A stretch of DNA of 38,392 bases from Coleofasciculus sp. LEGE 07092 (GTDB lineage Bacteria > Cyanobacteriota > Cyanobacteriia > Cyanobacteriales > Coleofasciculaceae). The notes under the pieces are model-generated. The model was not told where the DNA came from. It saw nothing but the letters and a program-made list of their open reading frames with translations, and did no database searches. The position numbers were made by a program, and so were the translations under genes. Positions 11,435-18,717 of the stretch are shown here, in pieces. The stretch is taken from NCBI RefSeq assembly GCF_015207375.1, contig NZ_JADEWY010000058.1, forward strand, positions 1 through 38,392, in the 5' to 3' direction. The stretch's first letter is position 1, and each line of letters opens with the position of its first letter.

Positions 11435-11544
11435 AGGGTGTGTTTCACAATCGGCAGGAGAATCGAAGACAATTTCAAACTCCGCCCCTGGTATAAACCG
11501 ATTCCAAAATCTCAAATGATTGTGCGCGTCTTAAGGACATTCCC

Positions 11545-13026
11545 TCAAAATAAGGGAATATTGAAATTCAAACCCACTCCAAATACTAAACCATCAAAAT
11601 CAACCGCTGAATTGGAAGACGCACCAAAACTCTGTCCTCCAAACACATAAAGTTGGCTGTTAGACGATAATCGGTAAGCTAGGGAAGCCGTTAGCTGGTG
11701 ATACTCATCTTGCCGATCCTGTTCGGTAAAGGTTGCCAGGGCGTATTGGTAGTCGAAGGCGAGCCTCAGAGAAGACGTGGGATTATAAGCCAGGGATGCT
11801 CCTACCGTGTTAATGAGTTGAGAACGGCTATCGGGTTCGGCAAAACTCACACGCAGTTTATAGAATGTATCGAGAGTAAACTGCTGTGCTAGTGAATCCC
11901 GACGACCAAGTTCTAAATAAAGGGTATGGTCATTCAGAAAGCGATCGCCTCCTTCCTCCGTAAATAAGTGGCGATTAAACCAACCCACCTCTCCATAGGC
12001 ACGGCGCGATAGCTGCTGGCGAATTCCCAGATCGAATCTCAGTTCATCGTAATTAAACGCTTCCGCATTGCTATAGCGAATGATATTGCCACTCACCGAT
12101 GCCAATAGAGACGTCCGGTTTCCAAGGGAAGGAGCTGCCAACAGCGTCACCCCTGTCCTGAACAAACCATCATCAACAGGATCAACCCCTGAAAAGAGAT
12201 TATCACTTCTGAGATAACCTACCCGACCTAACAGGTACACTGTCGGTTCAGAGGGAGCGACAGGGGGTTCCAATTCCCGTAAGCGCAGAATCCCTAGTTC
12301 CGGATCACCTTCGGTATCTGACTCCTCTAAATTTGGTAAATCTGGAAACGTCTCCATAGGAATGGGTTCCGGTTCACGAGTCGGTGCAACGTCTGGAGGT
12401 GGGTTGGGCGATGTAGGATTGCGGCGAGTAGGTTGATCTGTCGGTGTTTGGAAGTTGGCAATCTTACTGAATGGCAGATTCCCTTGATCCTCAGAAACTT
12501 CATACTCTCCCTGATTTACCCATTCACTACCGTCTAACACTGGCTCTTCTGCCTTCTCCCTTTCTAAGGGTTGGAAGGAAGCGACTGAGCAAATGCCAGA
12601 CTCAGTGGGTACACCATCAAAATTGTTACAATTAAGAGATAGGGTTTTTAGCTGGGCATCACGATTAGCCGCAGCTTCTGCGATCGCCGCAGATGGCAGA
12701 GTAGAATCTTCTGGCTCTAAAACCTTTAAGGAATGGCTGGTGTTAGTTAGAAGAGCCTGAGAATGTTCCAACCTCGGTATTGAGGTTTCGATTGGGGATT
12801 GCCAATCTTCTAAATTAACCGAATCGCCCGCGTCTTCTGTCTGTGCAGACCAAGTTGCTGGACTCGATGCCAGACTGACCCAGAAAACCAGATTTCCTAA
12901 CAGAGCTAAGTGTAATTTTTGAGGCATGATTTTGCTCACCCAAGGAGGTTTGGGTTGCACTTTGAGCTGATGGTAACTTTGTCGGCAGTTGTTGTCTTGA
13001 AACACGTTTTTTCGGGTTTTTAACAT
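11545..13026 (-). CDS. Secreted proline-rich protein with C-terminal outer-membrane beta-barrel
   Basis: This protein of up to 493 residues has a hydrophobic export signal at ~34-62 ending ASSPATWSAQ. Met34 (ATG at 12927) is an alternative start that would place a normal-length signal peptide at the N-terminus, and neither start has a convincing ribosome binding site. Residues ~65-235 are low-complexity, acidic and Pro-rich. Residues ~245-493 consist of alternating amphipathic strands ending in Phe (NFNIPLF), the signature of an outer-membrane beta-barrel. It is transcribed divergently from the FecR-domain gene across a 126-base gap, so shared regulation or a joint envelope function is plausible. 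The specific function and barrel type (porin-like or adhesin-like) are unknown. No TonB box or plug domain was recognised. Confidence 0.75.
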   Translation of the reverse strand: MLKTRKNVFQDNNCRQSYHQLKVQPKPPWVSKIMPQKLHLALLGNLVFWVSLASSPATWSAQTEDAGDSVNLEDWQSPIETSIPRLEHSQALLTNTSHSLKVLEPEDSTLPSAAIAEAAANRDAQLKTLSLNCNNFDGVPTESGICSVASFQPLEREKAEEPVLDGSEWVNQGEYEVSEDQGNLPFSKIANFQTPTDQPTRRNPTSPNPPPDVAPTREPEPIPMETFPDLPNLEESDTEGDPELGILRLRELEPPVAPSEPTVYLLGRVGYLRSDNLFSGVDPVDDGLFRTGVTLLAAPSLGNRTSLLASVSGNIIRYSNAEAFNYDELRFDLGIRQQLSRRAYGEVGWFNRHLFTEEGGDRFLNDHTLYLELGRRDSLAQQFTLDTFYKLRVSFAEPDSRSQLINTVGASLAYNPTSSLRLAFDYQYALATFTEQDRQDEYHQLTASLAYRLSSNSQLYVFGGQSFGASSNSAVDFDGLVFGVGLNFNIPLF

Positions 13027-13152
13027 TCGCTAATAATCTAGAATTTCCTGGGTTCTGTCGTGATATCAGGGAACCCAAACGGTAAATTTTCACTCAATTA
13101 GAATAGCAGACGCACAAACAGCTAAATTTATTGACCAAAGGGGGGTCGAGAA

Positions 13153-14334
13153 TTGAAAATTGCTCATTTTTTTGTTAATAAAAATCGTCATAACTCTCGA
13201 AGGGTTCGTTCTTTCATCCTAGTCCTTGCCATGACGTTATCGGGGGTTGGTTCACTGTTAGTCCCGCAGAATGCGATCGCCCAAACCGCTCTAACACGAG
13301 CTGTGATTCAAGCCCTACGCAACCGTGTGCAGTTAATTCCTAAAAATAGGTCGGCTCGAGCTGCCCGCCCCTCGGACACCCTGGCAGTGGGAGATGCCCT
13401 CACAACTGCCCGTTCCTCCATGGCTCAGTTGCGTTTCAATGATGGTTCTCTAGCTCGCTTAGGAGAGTCAGTCGTCTTTCGTTTCGTTCCCGGCACCCGC
13501 ACCTTTCAGCTTTCCAACGGCACGGCACTCATGTTAATTCCCCCAGGTCGGGGAACAACAAGGGTGCGTACTCCCAATGCCACAGCCGCAATCCGGGGTT
13601 CAGCCCTCTTTGTCCGATACATTCCCGAAACCGATACAACGATTGTGGGAGCCTTAACCGATAGCGGTATTGAGGTATTTAACCGCACGGGTTCTCAACA
13701 TCAGGAACTAAAACCGGGTTATATGGCAGTCATTGTCAAAGATCGCATCGAACGCCTTTACGAATTTGACCTAGAGACATTTTATAAAACTAGCGAATTA
13801 GCCGCAGGACTCAACCTAGAACAGGTAGAATCAGCCGTAAGTTCCGATCAAGCGATCGCACAAGTTCAATCTGAAACCTCTCAAGCCCTGGCGGTGCAAT
13901 CACCTATCATTGGGGAAAATGTCATTGAAAATCCCAGCTTCATGACCTTACCTACCAGTACGCCCGATGATTTTCCAGCGGTCGATTTCAGCGCCATTGA
14001 GAACAATGAACCCACTGCTATTGATTTGAATTCCGACCGATTTGGAAACAATACAGACATCCGGTTGCTGATTGAAGGAGGAGAAATTCAAGCTGGACAA
14101 TCTTCTTCTAGTTCCGGTGGCGGTTCCGGTGGCGGTAATACTGGGGGTGAGTTTCCCGGTGGCGGTAATACTGGGGGTGAGTTTCCCGGTGGCGGTAATA
14201 CTGGGGGTGAGTTTCCCGGTGGTGGCAATACTGGGGGTAAGTTTCCCGGTGGTGGCAATACTGGGGGTAAGTTTCCCGGTGGTGGCAATACTGGGGGTAA
14301 GTTTCCCGGTGGTGGCAATACTGGGAATAATTAG
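13153..14334 (+). CDS. Exported FecR-domain protein with glycine-rich tandem-repeat tail
   Basis: This 393-residue protein uses a TTG start at 13153, supported by an A/G-rich ribosome binding site (AAAGGGGGG) about ten bases upstream. A signal peptide (basic n-region, hydrophobic stretch, cleavage near NAIAQT) directs it out of the cytoplasm. Residues ~55-200 form a FecR-like domain (LAVGDALTT, QLRFNDGSLARLG, RTPNATAAIRGS). The C-terminus, from ~residue 326, is built of decapeptides GGGNTGGEFP and then GGGNTGGKFP. FecR domains usually bind signal, sugar or envelope ligands. No anti-sigma or sigma factor gene is adjacent, so the classical FecI/FecR arrangement is not supported. It is divergent to the beta-barrel gene and followed by a terminator-like hairpin. 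Function is unknown beyond an exported sensor or binding protein. Confidence 0.85.
   Translation: MKIAHFFVNKNRHNSRRVRSFILVLAMTLSGVGSLLVPQNAIAQTALTRAVIQALRNRVQLIPKNRSARAARPSDTLAVGDALTTARSSMAQLRFNDGSLARLGESVVFRFVPGTRTFQLSNGTALMLIPPGRGTTRVRTPNATAAIRGSALFVRYIPETDTTIVGALTDSGIEVFNRTGSQHQELKPGYMAVIVKDRIERLYEFDLETFYKTSELAAGLNLEQVESAVSSDQAIAQVQSETSQALAVQSPIIGENVIENPSFMTLPTSTPDDFPAVDFSAIENNEPTAIDLNSDRFGNNTDIRLLIEGGEIQAGQSSSSSGGGSGGGNTGGEFPGGGNTGGEFPGGGNTGGEFPGGGNTGGKFPGGGNTGGKFPGGGNTGGKFPGGGNTGNN
14128..14331 (+). repeat. 30-bp in-frame tandem repeat in the FecR-domain gene
   Basis: Six full 30-bp units and one partial unit encode the decapeptide GGGNTGG(E/K)FP. Units 1-3 (14128-14217) use GGT-GGC-GGT and a GAG glutamate codon. 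Units 4-6 (14218-14307) use GGT-GGT-GGC and an AAG lysine codon. The final unit (14308-14331) is truncated just before the stop. Because the unit is a multiple of three, copy-number change by slippage or unequal recombination would alter tail length without shifting the frame. Confidence 0.97.
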
Positions 14335-14405
14335 TTGTAACTGTACTTCCGCCAAAGTCTACTAAGTTGTGTTGCCTCCTTGCTACCCCATTACCCAAAA
14401 TTTTC

Positions 14406-14450
14406 ACTTTGCTAGTGTAGACTCGCCAGGAGTAGATGCACTAGTAAAGT
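14406..14450. repeat. Imperfect 12-bp inverted repeat downstream of the FecR gene
   Basis: ACTTTGCTAGTG (14406-14417) and CACTAGTAAAGT (14439-14450) are inverted copies with one mismatch, separated by 21 bases. The repeat directly abuts the terminator-like hairpin at 14451. A further GTAGAC/GTCTAC pair (14416-14421 and 14463-14468) bridges the two structures, so alternative folds are possible. It may be part of a double terminator, a structured 3' UTR or a remnant of a small palindromic element. Confidence 0.6.
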
Positions 14451-14494
14451 AAACCCGCACCAGTCTACGCTGCATGACGGTGAGGGTTTTTTTT
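14451..14494 (+). terminator. Rho-independent terminator-like hairpin after the FecR-domain gene
   Basis: AAACCC-g-CACC (14451-14461) pairs with GGTG-a-GGGTTT (14479-14489), with one internal mismatch and a 17-base loop. The descending arm runs into eight consecutive T residues. It lies about 117 bases after the FecR stop codon in the correct orientation. Confidence 0.6.
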
Positions 14495-14572
14495 AAATTT
14501 CCTCAACGTTGCGCCAATAAGTAGTTTTACTTATCTCTGATTAGGGAGCAAATGAGTAGAATTTTAGGCTCT

Positions 14573-14902
14573 CTAAAACGTTCCTAGCAAAGGTAACACT
14601 TTTGTTTTCAATAACTCTACTAAAGCTGGCTCCATATAATCATATTCATCAGGGATATCTAGGCAAATGACTCGCTTGTTTTTAAGCCAGGGCTGAAACT
14701 TATTTGAAAGCTTATTTCGATGTAATTTTTCCATCACAAAAATGATATCTGCCCACTGAATTGCTTCACTGCACAATGGCATTTCTGCTTCTTGATCCAA
14801 TCCCGCTGAATCTACTTCCAGTCCCTCATACTCCGAAAACACGGCTTCGGCTGTAGGGCTGCGTAGTCGGTTTTGGCTACAAATAAATAATAATTTTTTC
14901 AT
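14573..14902 (-). CDS. Small low-molecular-weight protein-tyrosine-phosphatase-like protein
   Basis: The 109-residue protein begins with a beta strand leading into C8-SQNRL-R14-S15, the C-X5-R-S phosphate-binding loop of low-molecular-weight tyrosine phosphatases. An Asp-rich segment near the C-terminus (DIPDEYDYMEP) could supply the general acid. It is shorter than the classical ~150-residue enzymes but belongs to a compact subfamily of about this length, so it is not obviously truncated. It probably dephosphorylates phosphotyrosine or arsenate-like substrates in the cytoplasm; the substrate is unknown. The ATG at 14902 has no clear ribosome binding site. The gene stands alone between the FecR gene and the XisI-like remnant. 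Confidence 0.8.
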   Translation of the reverse strand: MKKLLFICSQNRLRSPTAEAVFSEYEGLEVDSAGLDQEAEMPLCSEAIQWADIIFVMEKLHRNKLSNKFQPWLKNKRVICLDIPDEYDYMEPALVELLKTKVLPLLGTF

Positions 14903-14946
14903 AAAAGCCGACTCTAGTGTCTACATGCAGATAATATTACAGCCTT

Positions 14947-15102
14947 CTAGCAGCTAAAGAAGGTTACACTAACAAGTGATAGGCGATCGCTCCTGATTGA
15001 GTACGGTTCCCTCTGAACTTGATCATCATTATCAAGAAATTCGGCATAGTCTCTCAGTACTTGCTCCACAACCGATTTATACTTGGCTTGTAGAGAATCC
15101 AT
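14947..15102 (-). pseudogene. Decayed XisI-like remnant (with possible trace of XisH end)
   Basis: A 51-codon minus-strand reading frame starts at ATG 15102 behind a strong AGGAGG (15113-15118). It reads MDSLQAKYKSVVEQVLRDYA, resembling the N-terminus of XisI family proteins (fdxN-element excision factors, normally ~110 residues). A short SDRLSLVSV stretch follows, then a premature stop. In the overlapping frame the codons just before and across this ATG read EVIVRWI (15116-15096). That recalls the typical C-terminus of XisH, which normally overlaps the XisI start in this way. The remainder of both genes is not recognisable, so this looks like a relic. The rest of the gene-free stretch 14903-15292 shows no other gene. 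The family match is from memory of consensus patterns. Confidence 0.4.
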
Positions 15103-15292
15103 CGGACGATGACCTCCTGTGTAAACTCGAAGGATAAAGCATATAAAGTCATCCTCAATAACGGGATAGAACAGGGAATTACCAAATACTTAATCGCTAC
15201 AGGCATCCCACTAGCGTGAATTGTTCTTGTATTTCTCCCTAAAAAGCAAACTGCCGAAACTTCTTAAACTAAAACTATACAAGAGAGTTTTG

Positions 15293-16084
15293 ATGCCTAC
15301 CGAATTCACTGCTGCAACTTTAAGAGAACTTTCTATACCAGAGAGAAAAGAACTCATTTACCAGAAGACTTTAACAATTGATGCTACTCATATAACAGAT
15401 GAAGAATTAAATAAAGCATACAAATTGGCAAAAGCACTTCACCCAATATTAGATTCTTATTTTCAATATCAAATCCAACAATACAATCAAACTGGAACGG
15501 CTTTAGAATTAGAACGGCAATCTAGATTGATTCGTAGTAATATTGATGATTTTACCCATAATTTCATTAAATGGCTACAACAAGATTTTGAAATCAAAAA
15601 ATCTAAGACATTCTCCAAGCCTTCTAATCTCTTTGAACTTTGTGGTGCAACTTTACTAGTGACAAGCAACTCAGTAACAAGGACGCTGAGTACGAGAATG
15701 GGACATCTATGGGAAAAAATAGCTGACATTAGTCCTTATGTAATTATTCCAGAAGTTGAATTTGGAATCAATCTAAAAGGTATTGATATTATTTTATATA
15801 CGGATGGCGCAGTAAGTTTTGCCCAGTTAAAAACCCTTAAAGGTACATTAACAGGTTCTCAGGTTAGCAGGGCAATAAGAGAGTTAAGTAGTCATGAAAA
15901 CCCTTTATTTTTAGTAGCTTTTGATTTAGGGCAATGGACGTTTCCTGCACGTTCCGAAATTCCTCGTTTTGCAGGTCAAGCTTTTTGGAACAAAATTCAC
16001 ATGGATTATGACCTCGTTGAAGGTCAGGTAAAAAATATGTTACAGAAAATTGATCAAGTTTTTGCTGACTTAGCAGCTAATTAA
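15293..16084 (+). CDS. Putative type II restriction endonuclease of unassigned family
   Basis: This protein is 263 residues from ATG 15293, which follows an AGAGAG ribosome-binding-like stretch. An upstream TTG at 15221 in the same frame is less likely because it adds only a Lys/Leu-rich leader. I recognise no named family. The C-terminal half looks like a PD-(D/E)XK nuclease core. RMGHLWEKIADIS (~135-147) could be the helix with an acidic residue, GIDIIL contains D165, and FAQLKTLKG gives Q178-L-K180, where Gln replaces the usual Glu/Asp. The gene lies 59 bases upstream of a complete m5C methyltransferase in the same orientation, the usual layout of a type II R-M pair. It is AT-rich relative to neighbours and free of HIP1, suggesting recent acquisition. 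It could instead be an accessory or anti-phage protein. Confidence 0.65.
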   Translation: MPTEFTAATLRELSIPERKELIYQKTLTIDATHITDEELNKAYKLAKALHPILDSYFQYQIQQYNQTGTALELERQSRLIRSNIDDFTHNFIKWLQQDFEIKKSKTFSKPSNLFELCGATLLVTSNSVTRTLSTRMGHLWEKIADISPYVIIPEVEFGINLKGIDIILYTDGAVSFAQLKTLKGTLTGSQVSRAIRELSSHENPLFLVAFDLGQWTFPARSEIPRFAGQAFWNKIHMDYDLVEGQVKNMLQKIDQVFADLAAN

Positions 16085-16143
16085 ATGTAAAAGACGTAAA
16101 TTTGTATTATTATTTTTAGTGGAGTATCTTTTTTGTTAATAAA

Positions 16144-17334
16144 ATGGAGAACAAAAATATTTGTTCTATTTCCCTGTTTACAGGTGCTTTGGGTTTAGAC
16201 CTTGGTTTAGAACAAGCTGGCTTTCATACTATATCTGTCGTCGAAAAAGATGTTGATGCTACAAAAACCATAGCTCTTAACCGACCCCATCTTTGTCAAA
16301 GTGCTGTACCTAGGACTATAGAAGAAGTTAGCGGACAGGACTTGCTGGAAGAGGGAGGAAGAGTTTTAAATCTTGGCAGGGCTTTACAACCGGGTGAAGT
16401 AGAGTTAGTAACTGGTGGTCCCCCCTGTCAACCGTTTAGTACAGCAGGTAAACGAGGTTCGGTGATAGATCCTCGCGGCAGTTTATTTATGGACTTTATC
16501 CGCATTGTTAGAGAGGTTCAGCCACGTTTCTTTATTATGGAAAACGTGAGAGGATTACTTTCAGCTCCTATCCGACACAGACCGATTAACCAACGGGGGA
16601 AAGGACATCCGCCACTAGAAGCTGATGAAATTCCCGGTGCAGCTTTAGACGTTGTGTTAACAGAAATGAAAGCACTTGGATATAGCGTGGTTTACAATCT
16701 TTTAGAAGCCGCAGACTATGGTGTTCCCCAAAATCGAATGCGTGTTATCTTTATTGGTTCTAGAGATGGCGAACCTCTAACATTTCCTCTAGCGACTCAT
16801 AGTAAAAACGGTATTAAGTTACCCCTATGGCGAACTTTAAAGGAAGGCTTAATGGGGTTAGTCGATCCGCAGCCTGCGTTTATTCCTTACTCTGAAAATC
16901 GCCTCAAATATCTCAGACTTTTAAAAGCAGGGCAAAATTGGAGATACTTACCTGAAGAATTAAAGCGAGAGGCTATGGGAGGAGCTTTCAACTCAGGTGG
17001 CGGTAAAGTTGGTTTTTATAGGCGATTGTCTTGGGAAAAACCCTCTCCTACTATAACAACAAGCCCACACCAAAAAGCCACTGATATGTGTCATCCAGTA
17101 GAACTAAGACCCCTGAGTGTACGTGAATCTGCTAAAATCCAAACGTTTCCTGATGACTGGTATTTTTACGGTTCAGTAACGTCTAAGTATAGGCAAATTG
17201 GTAACGCCGTACCAGTACTCTTAGCGAAAGCGTTGGGCGATTATCTTTACAACTTGATTCAGGGAAATAAACCGCCAGGACGAGAAATGGTAGAGCAGCT
17301 TTCCTTTTTTTCTCATTACCCCAATAATTGCTAA
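16144..17334 (+). CDS. DNA (cytosine-5) methyltransferase
   Basis: The 396-residue enzyme has the full m5C methyltransferase motif series. Motif I is SLFTGALGLDLGLEQAGF near the N-terminus, motif IV is GGPPCQPFS with catalytic C95, and motif VI is MENVRG with E133. Motif VIII is QNRMRVIFIGSR, motif IX-like is RLSWEKPSPTITTS, and motif X is RQIGNAVP. The target-recognition region lies between VIII and IX (~215-300); its sequence specificity cannot be read from this window. It methylates position 5 of cytosine using S-adenosylmethionine. It follows the putative nuclease gene by 59 bases and probably forms an R-M cassette with it. It ends 47 bases before the convergent redoxin gene. No truncation is visible. 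Confidence 0.95.
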   Translation: MENKNICSISLFTGALGLDLGLEQAGFHTISVVEKDVDATKTIALNRPHLCQSAVPRTIEEVSGQDLLEEGGRVLNLGRALQPGEVELVTGGPPCQPFSTAGKRGSVIDPRGSLFMDFIRIVREVQPRFFIMENVRGLLSAPIRHRPINQRGKGHPPLEADEIPGAALDVVLTEMKALGYSVVYNLLEAADYGVPQNRMRVIFIGSRDGEPLTFPLATHSKNGIKLPLWRTLKEGLMGLVDPQPAFIPYSENRLKYLRLLKAGQNWRYLPEELKREAMGGAFNSGGGKVGFYRRLSWEKPSPTITTSPHQKATDMCHPVELRPLSVRESAKIQTFPDDWYFYGSVTSKYRQIGNAVPVLLAKALGDYLYNLIQGNKPPGREMVEQLSFFSHYPNNC

Positions 17335-17381
17335 ATGAACAGCGGCAGCGATCGCCTACCCTATCTTGCAATCCCGCATGA

Positions 17382-17927
17382 CTACTGAATCGTCTCAATC
17401 CGGTTGAGTAACGTCTCAATTTCAGCATTAGCAGACAGGAACGAAAACAGATGTTTATATCGCAGTTTTCCTTGCTGATCAATAAGAAACTGTCCGGATA
17501 AAGGAGCACCTAATGCTTGACCTACTTCATAGGCTTTGAATGTGCGACAATTCGGGTCACTCAAAAGTGGCATTTTTACCCCTAAGTCTTTGACCACTTG
17601 TTGACTTTGCCGAGAATCCGTACTGGTAATCATCAACACCTCAACTCCCTTCTCCGTAAATCGCTCATAGTTCTCATTCATGGCGATAATATGCGGATAG
17701 CAAAGGGGGCAGTACTGCTTCTCGGTGAAAATGCGCGTAAAATCGAGGAGGACGGGTTGCTTATCCCGGTAATCCGATAGCTTGACCTGACGGTTGTTGG
17801 TAATATCAGGTAACTCAAACTCAACCATCGGGTTTCCCAGTCTTAAACGACTGGTTGCGGGTATGGGGACAAAATTGCGGAAGAAGCGCTCGTTGAGCAA
17901 GCCACTAAAATCATTAGACGTTAGCAT
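17382..17927 (-). CDS. AhpC/TSA-family redoxin (peroxiredoxin-like)
   Basis: The protein is 181 residues from ATG 17927. An in-frame start at 18020 would add 31 residues encoded by a hairpin-forming spacer and is unlikely. It has a thioredoxin-like peroxiredoxin fold: the N-terminal FELPDITNNRQVKLSDY, then LLDFTRIFTEKQYCPLCYPH with a CPLC motif at the position of the peroxidatic cysteine. VLMITSTDSRQSQQVVKDLG, PLLSDPNC and GQFLIDQQGKLRY follow. The CXXC spacing suggests a thiol-dependent peroxidase or thioredoxin-like reductase; the substrate is unproven. It lies downstream of a typical 2-Cys peroxiredoxin on the same strand, so both may belong to an oxidative-stress unit. Confidence 0.82.
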   Translation of the reverse strand: MLTSNDFSGLLNERFFRNFVPIPATSRLRLGNPMVEFELPDITNNRQVKLSDYRDKQPVLLDFTRIFTEKQYCPLCYPHIIAMNENYERFTEKGVEVLMITSTDSRQSQQVVKDLGVKMPLLSDPNCRTFKAYEVGQALGAPLSGQFLIDQQGKLRYKHLFSFLSANAEIETLLNRIETIQ

Positions 17928-17958
17928 GGGGTTCTCATTCTGGCAACAGATAAATTTT

Positions 17959-18008
17959 AGCCCCAACCTGCTTGAGATTGGGAAGCTCTCACAAACAGTG
18001 CTGGGGCT
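17959..18008. other. Nested stem-loop between the two peroxiredoxin-type genes
   Basis: AGCCCCA (17959-17965) and TGGGGCT (18002-18008) form an outer seven-pair stem. Inside, TGAGA and TCTCA (minus-strand reading) can form a second stem. It lies 38 bases past the stop of the upstream peroxiredoxin gene and upstream of the redoxin start. Minus-strand bases after the stem (AAAATTT) are not a good U-tract, so it may attenuate transcription or stabilise RNA rather than terminate. Confidence 0.4.
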
Positions 18009-18045
18009 TATTTTATACATCTAGAACTAACGGATTAGCTTTAGT

Positions 18046-18651
18046 TTAGACAGAGGCAAAGAAAACCTTGGACTTAACGGGGTCGGGAACCATGGTTTTG
18101 TCTCCGGGTTGCCAACCTTGGGGGCAAACTTCATCCGGGTGAGCCTGAACGTATTGAATCGCTTTCAGAGTCCGCAGGGTTTCGTCTACATTGCGACCAA
18201 AGGATAGGTTGTTGATGGTCGCGTGTTGGATAATGCCATCTTTATCCAAGATGAACAATCCCCGCAAAGCGACACCCGCATCGGGGTCGAGGACGTTGAA
18301 AGCGGTGCTGATTTCTTTTTTGATGTCAGAAACCAGAGGATAGTTCAGGTCGCCGACACCGCCAGATTTACGGTCTGTCTGAATCCAAGCTAGGTGAGAA
18401 AACTCACTGTCAACCGAAATACCCAGAACCTGCGTGTTGATTTCTTTGAATTCGTCAAAGCGATCGCTAAATGCGGTAATTTCAGTGGGGCAGACAAAGG
18501 TAAAGTCTAGGGGATAGAAGAACAGGACGACATATTGACCACGATAGTCAGACAGTTTAATAGTCTTGAATTCTTGATCGACTACAGCGGTGGCGCTGAA
18601 GTCAGGGGCTTGTTGACCGACTCGCAGACACCCTTCCATCGGGTTAGTCAT
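18046..18651 (-). CDS. Typical 2-Cys peroxiredoxin
   Basis: The 201-residue enzyme reduces hydrogen peroxide and organic hydroperoxides, probably with thioredoxin as electron donor. The peroxidatic cysteine is C54 in FTFVCPTE and the resolving cysteine is C176 in EVCPQGW. The [10 protein letters not shown] segment and the C-terminal extension are typical of the AhpC/Prx1-type cytosolic and chloroplast enzymes. Length is normal. The ATG at 18651 is preceded by AAGGAG at good spacing and a plausible sigma-70-type promoter at 18689-18717. The neighbouring redoxin gene downstream suggests a shared role in oxidative stress defence, important in a photosynthetic cell. Confidence 0.95.
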   Translation of the reverse strand: MTNPMEGCLRVGQQAPDFSATAVVDQEFKTIKLSDYRGQYVVLFFYPLDFTFVCPTEITAFSDRFDEFKEINTQVLGISVDSEFSHLAWIQTDRKSGGVGDLNYPLVSDIKKEISTAFNVLDPDAGVALRGLFILDKDGIIQHATINNLSFGRNVDETLRTLKAIQYVQAHPDEVCPQGWQPGDKTMVPDPVKSKVFFASV

Positions 18652-18688
18652 GAATGTATTCTCCTTGAATTCTCTGGCGTAGGCGTTC

Positions 18689-18717
18689 GCTATAGGTTAT
18701 CGATAAAGTTTTGACAA
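18689..18717 (-). promoter_or_regulatory. Sigma-70-type promoter for the 2-Cys peroxiredoxin gene
   Basis: On the minus strand TTGTCA (18717-18712) and TATAGC (18694-18689) are separated by exactly 17 bases. The implied transcription start near 18682 gives a leader of about 30 bases containing the AAGGAG ribosome binding site. The match to consensus and the geometry are good; activity is inferred. Confidence 0.5.

Noticed and set aside
14128-14331. CRISPR-like array of 30-bp repeats
   Set aside because: The repeats are directly tandem with no spacers and encode a regular decapeptide in the frame of the FecR-domain gene.
13948-14407. Antisense and alternative-frame open frames across the repeat tail
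   Set aside because: Any frame of a 30-bp repeat stays open; these are shadows of the repeat with no start signals or family similarity.
15221-15292. TTG start giving a 287-residue version of the putative nuclease
   Set aside because: The added leader is a Lys/Leu-rich stretch without support, while ATG 15293 has a purine-rich sequence upstream.
17928-18020. N-terminal extension of the redoxin to 18020
   Set aside because: It is encoded by a stem-loop spacer and has no peroxiredoxin similarity; ATG 17927 starts the conserved part.
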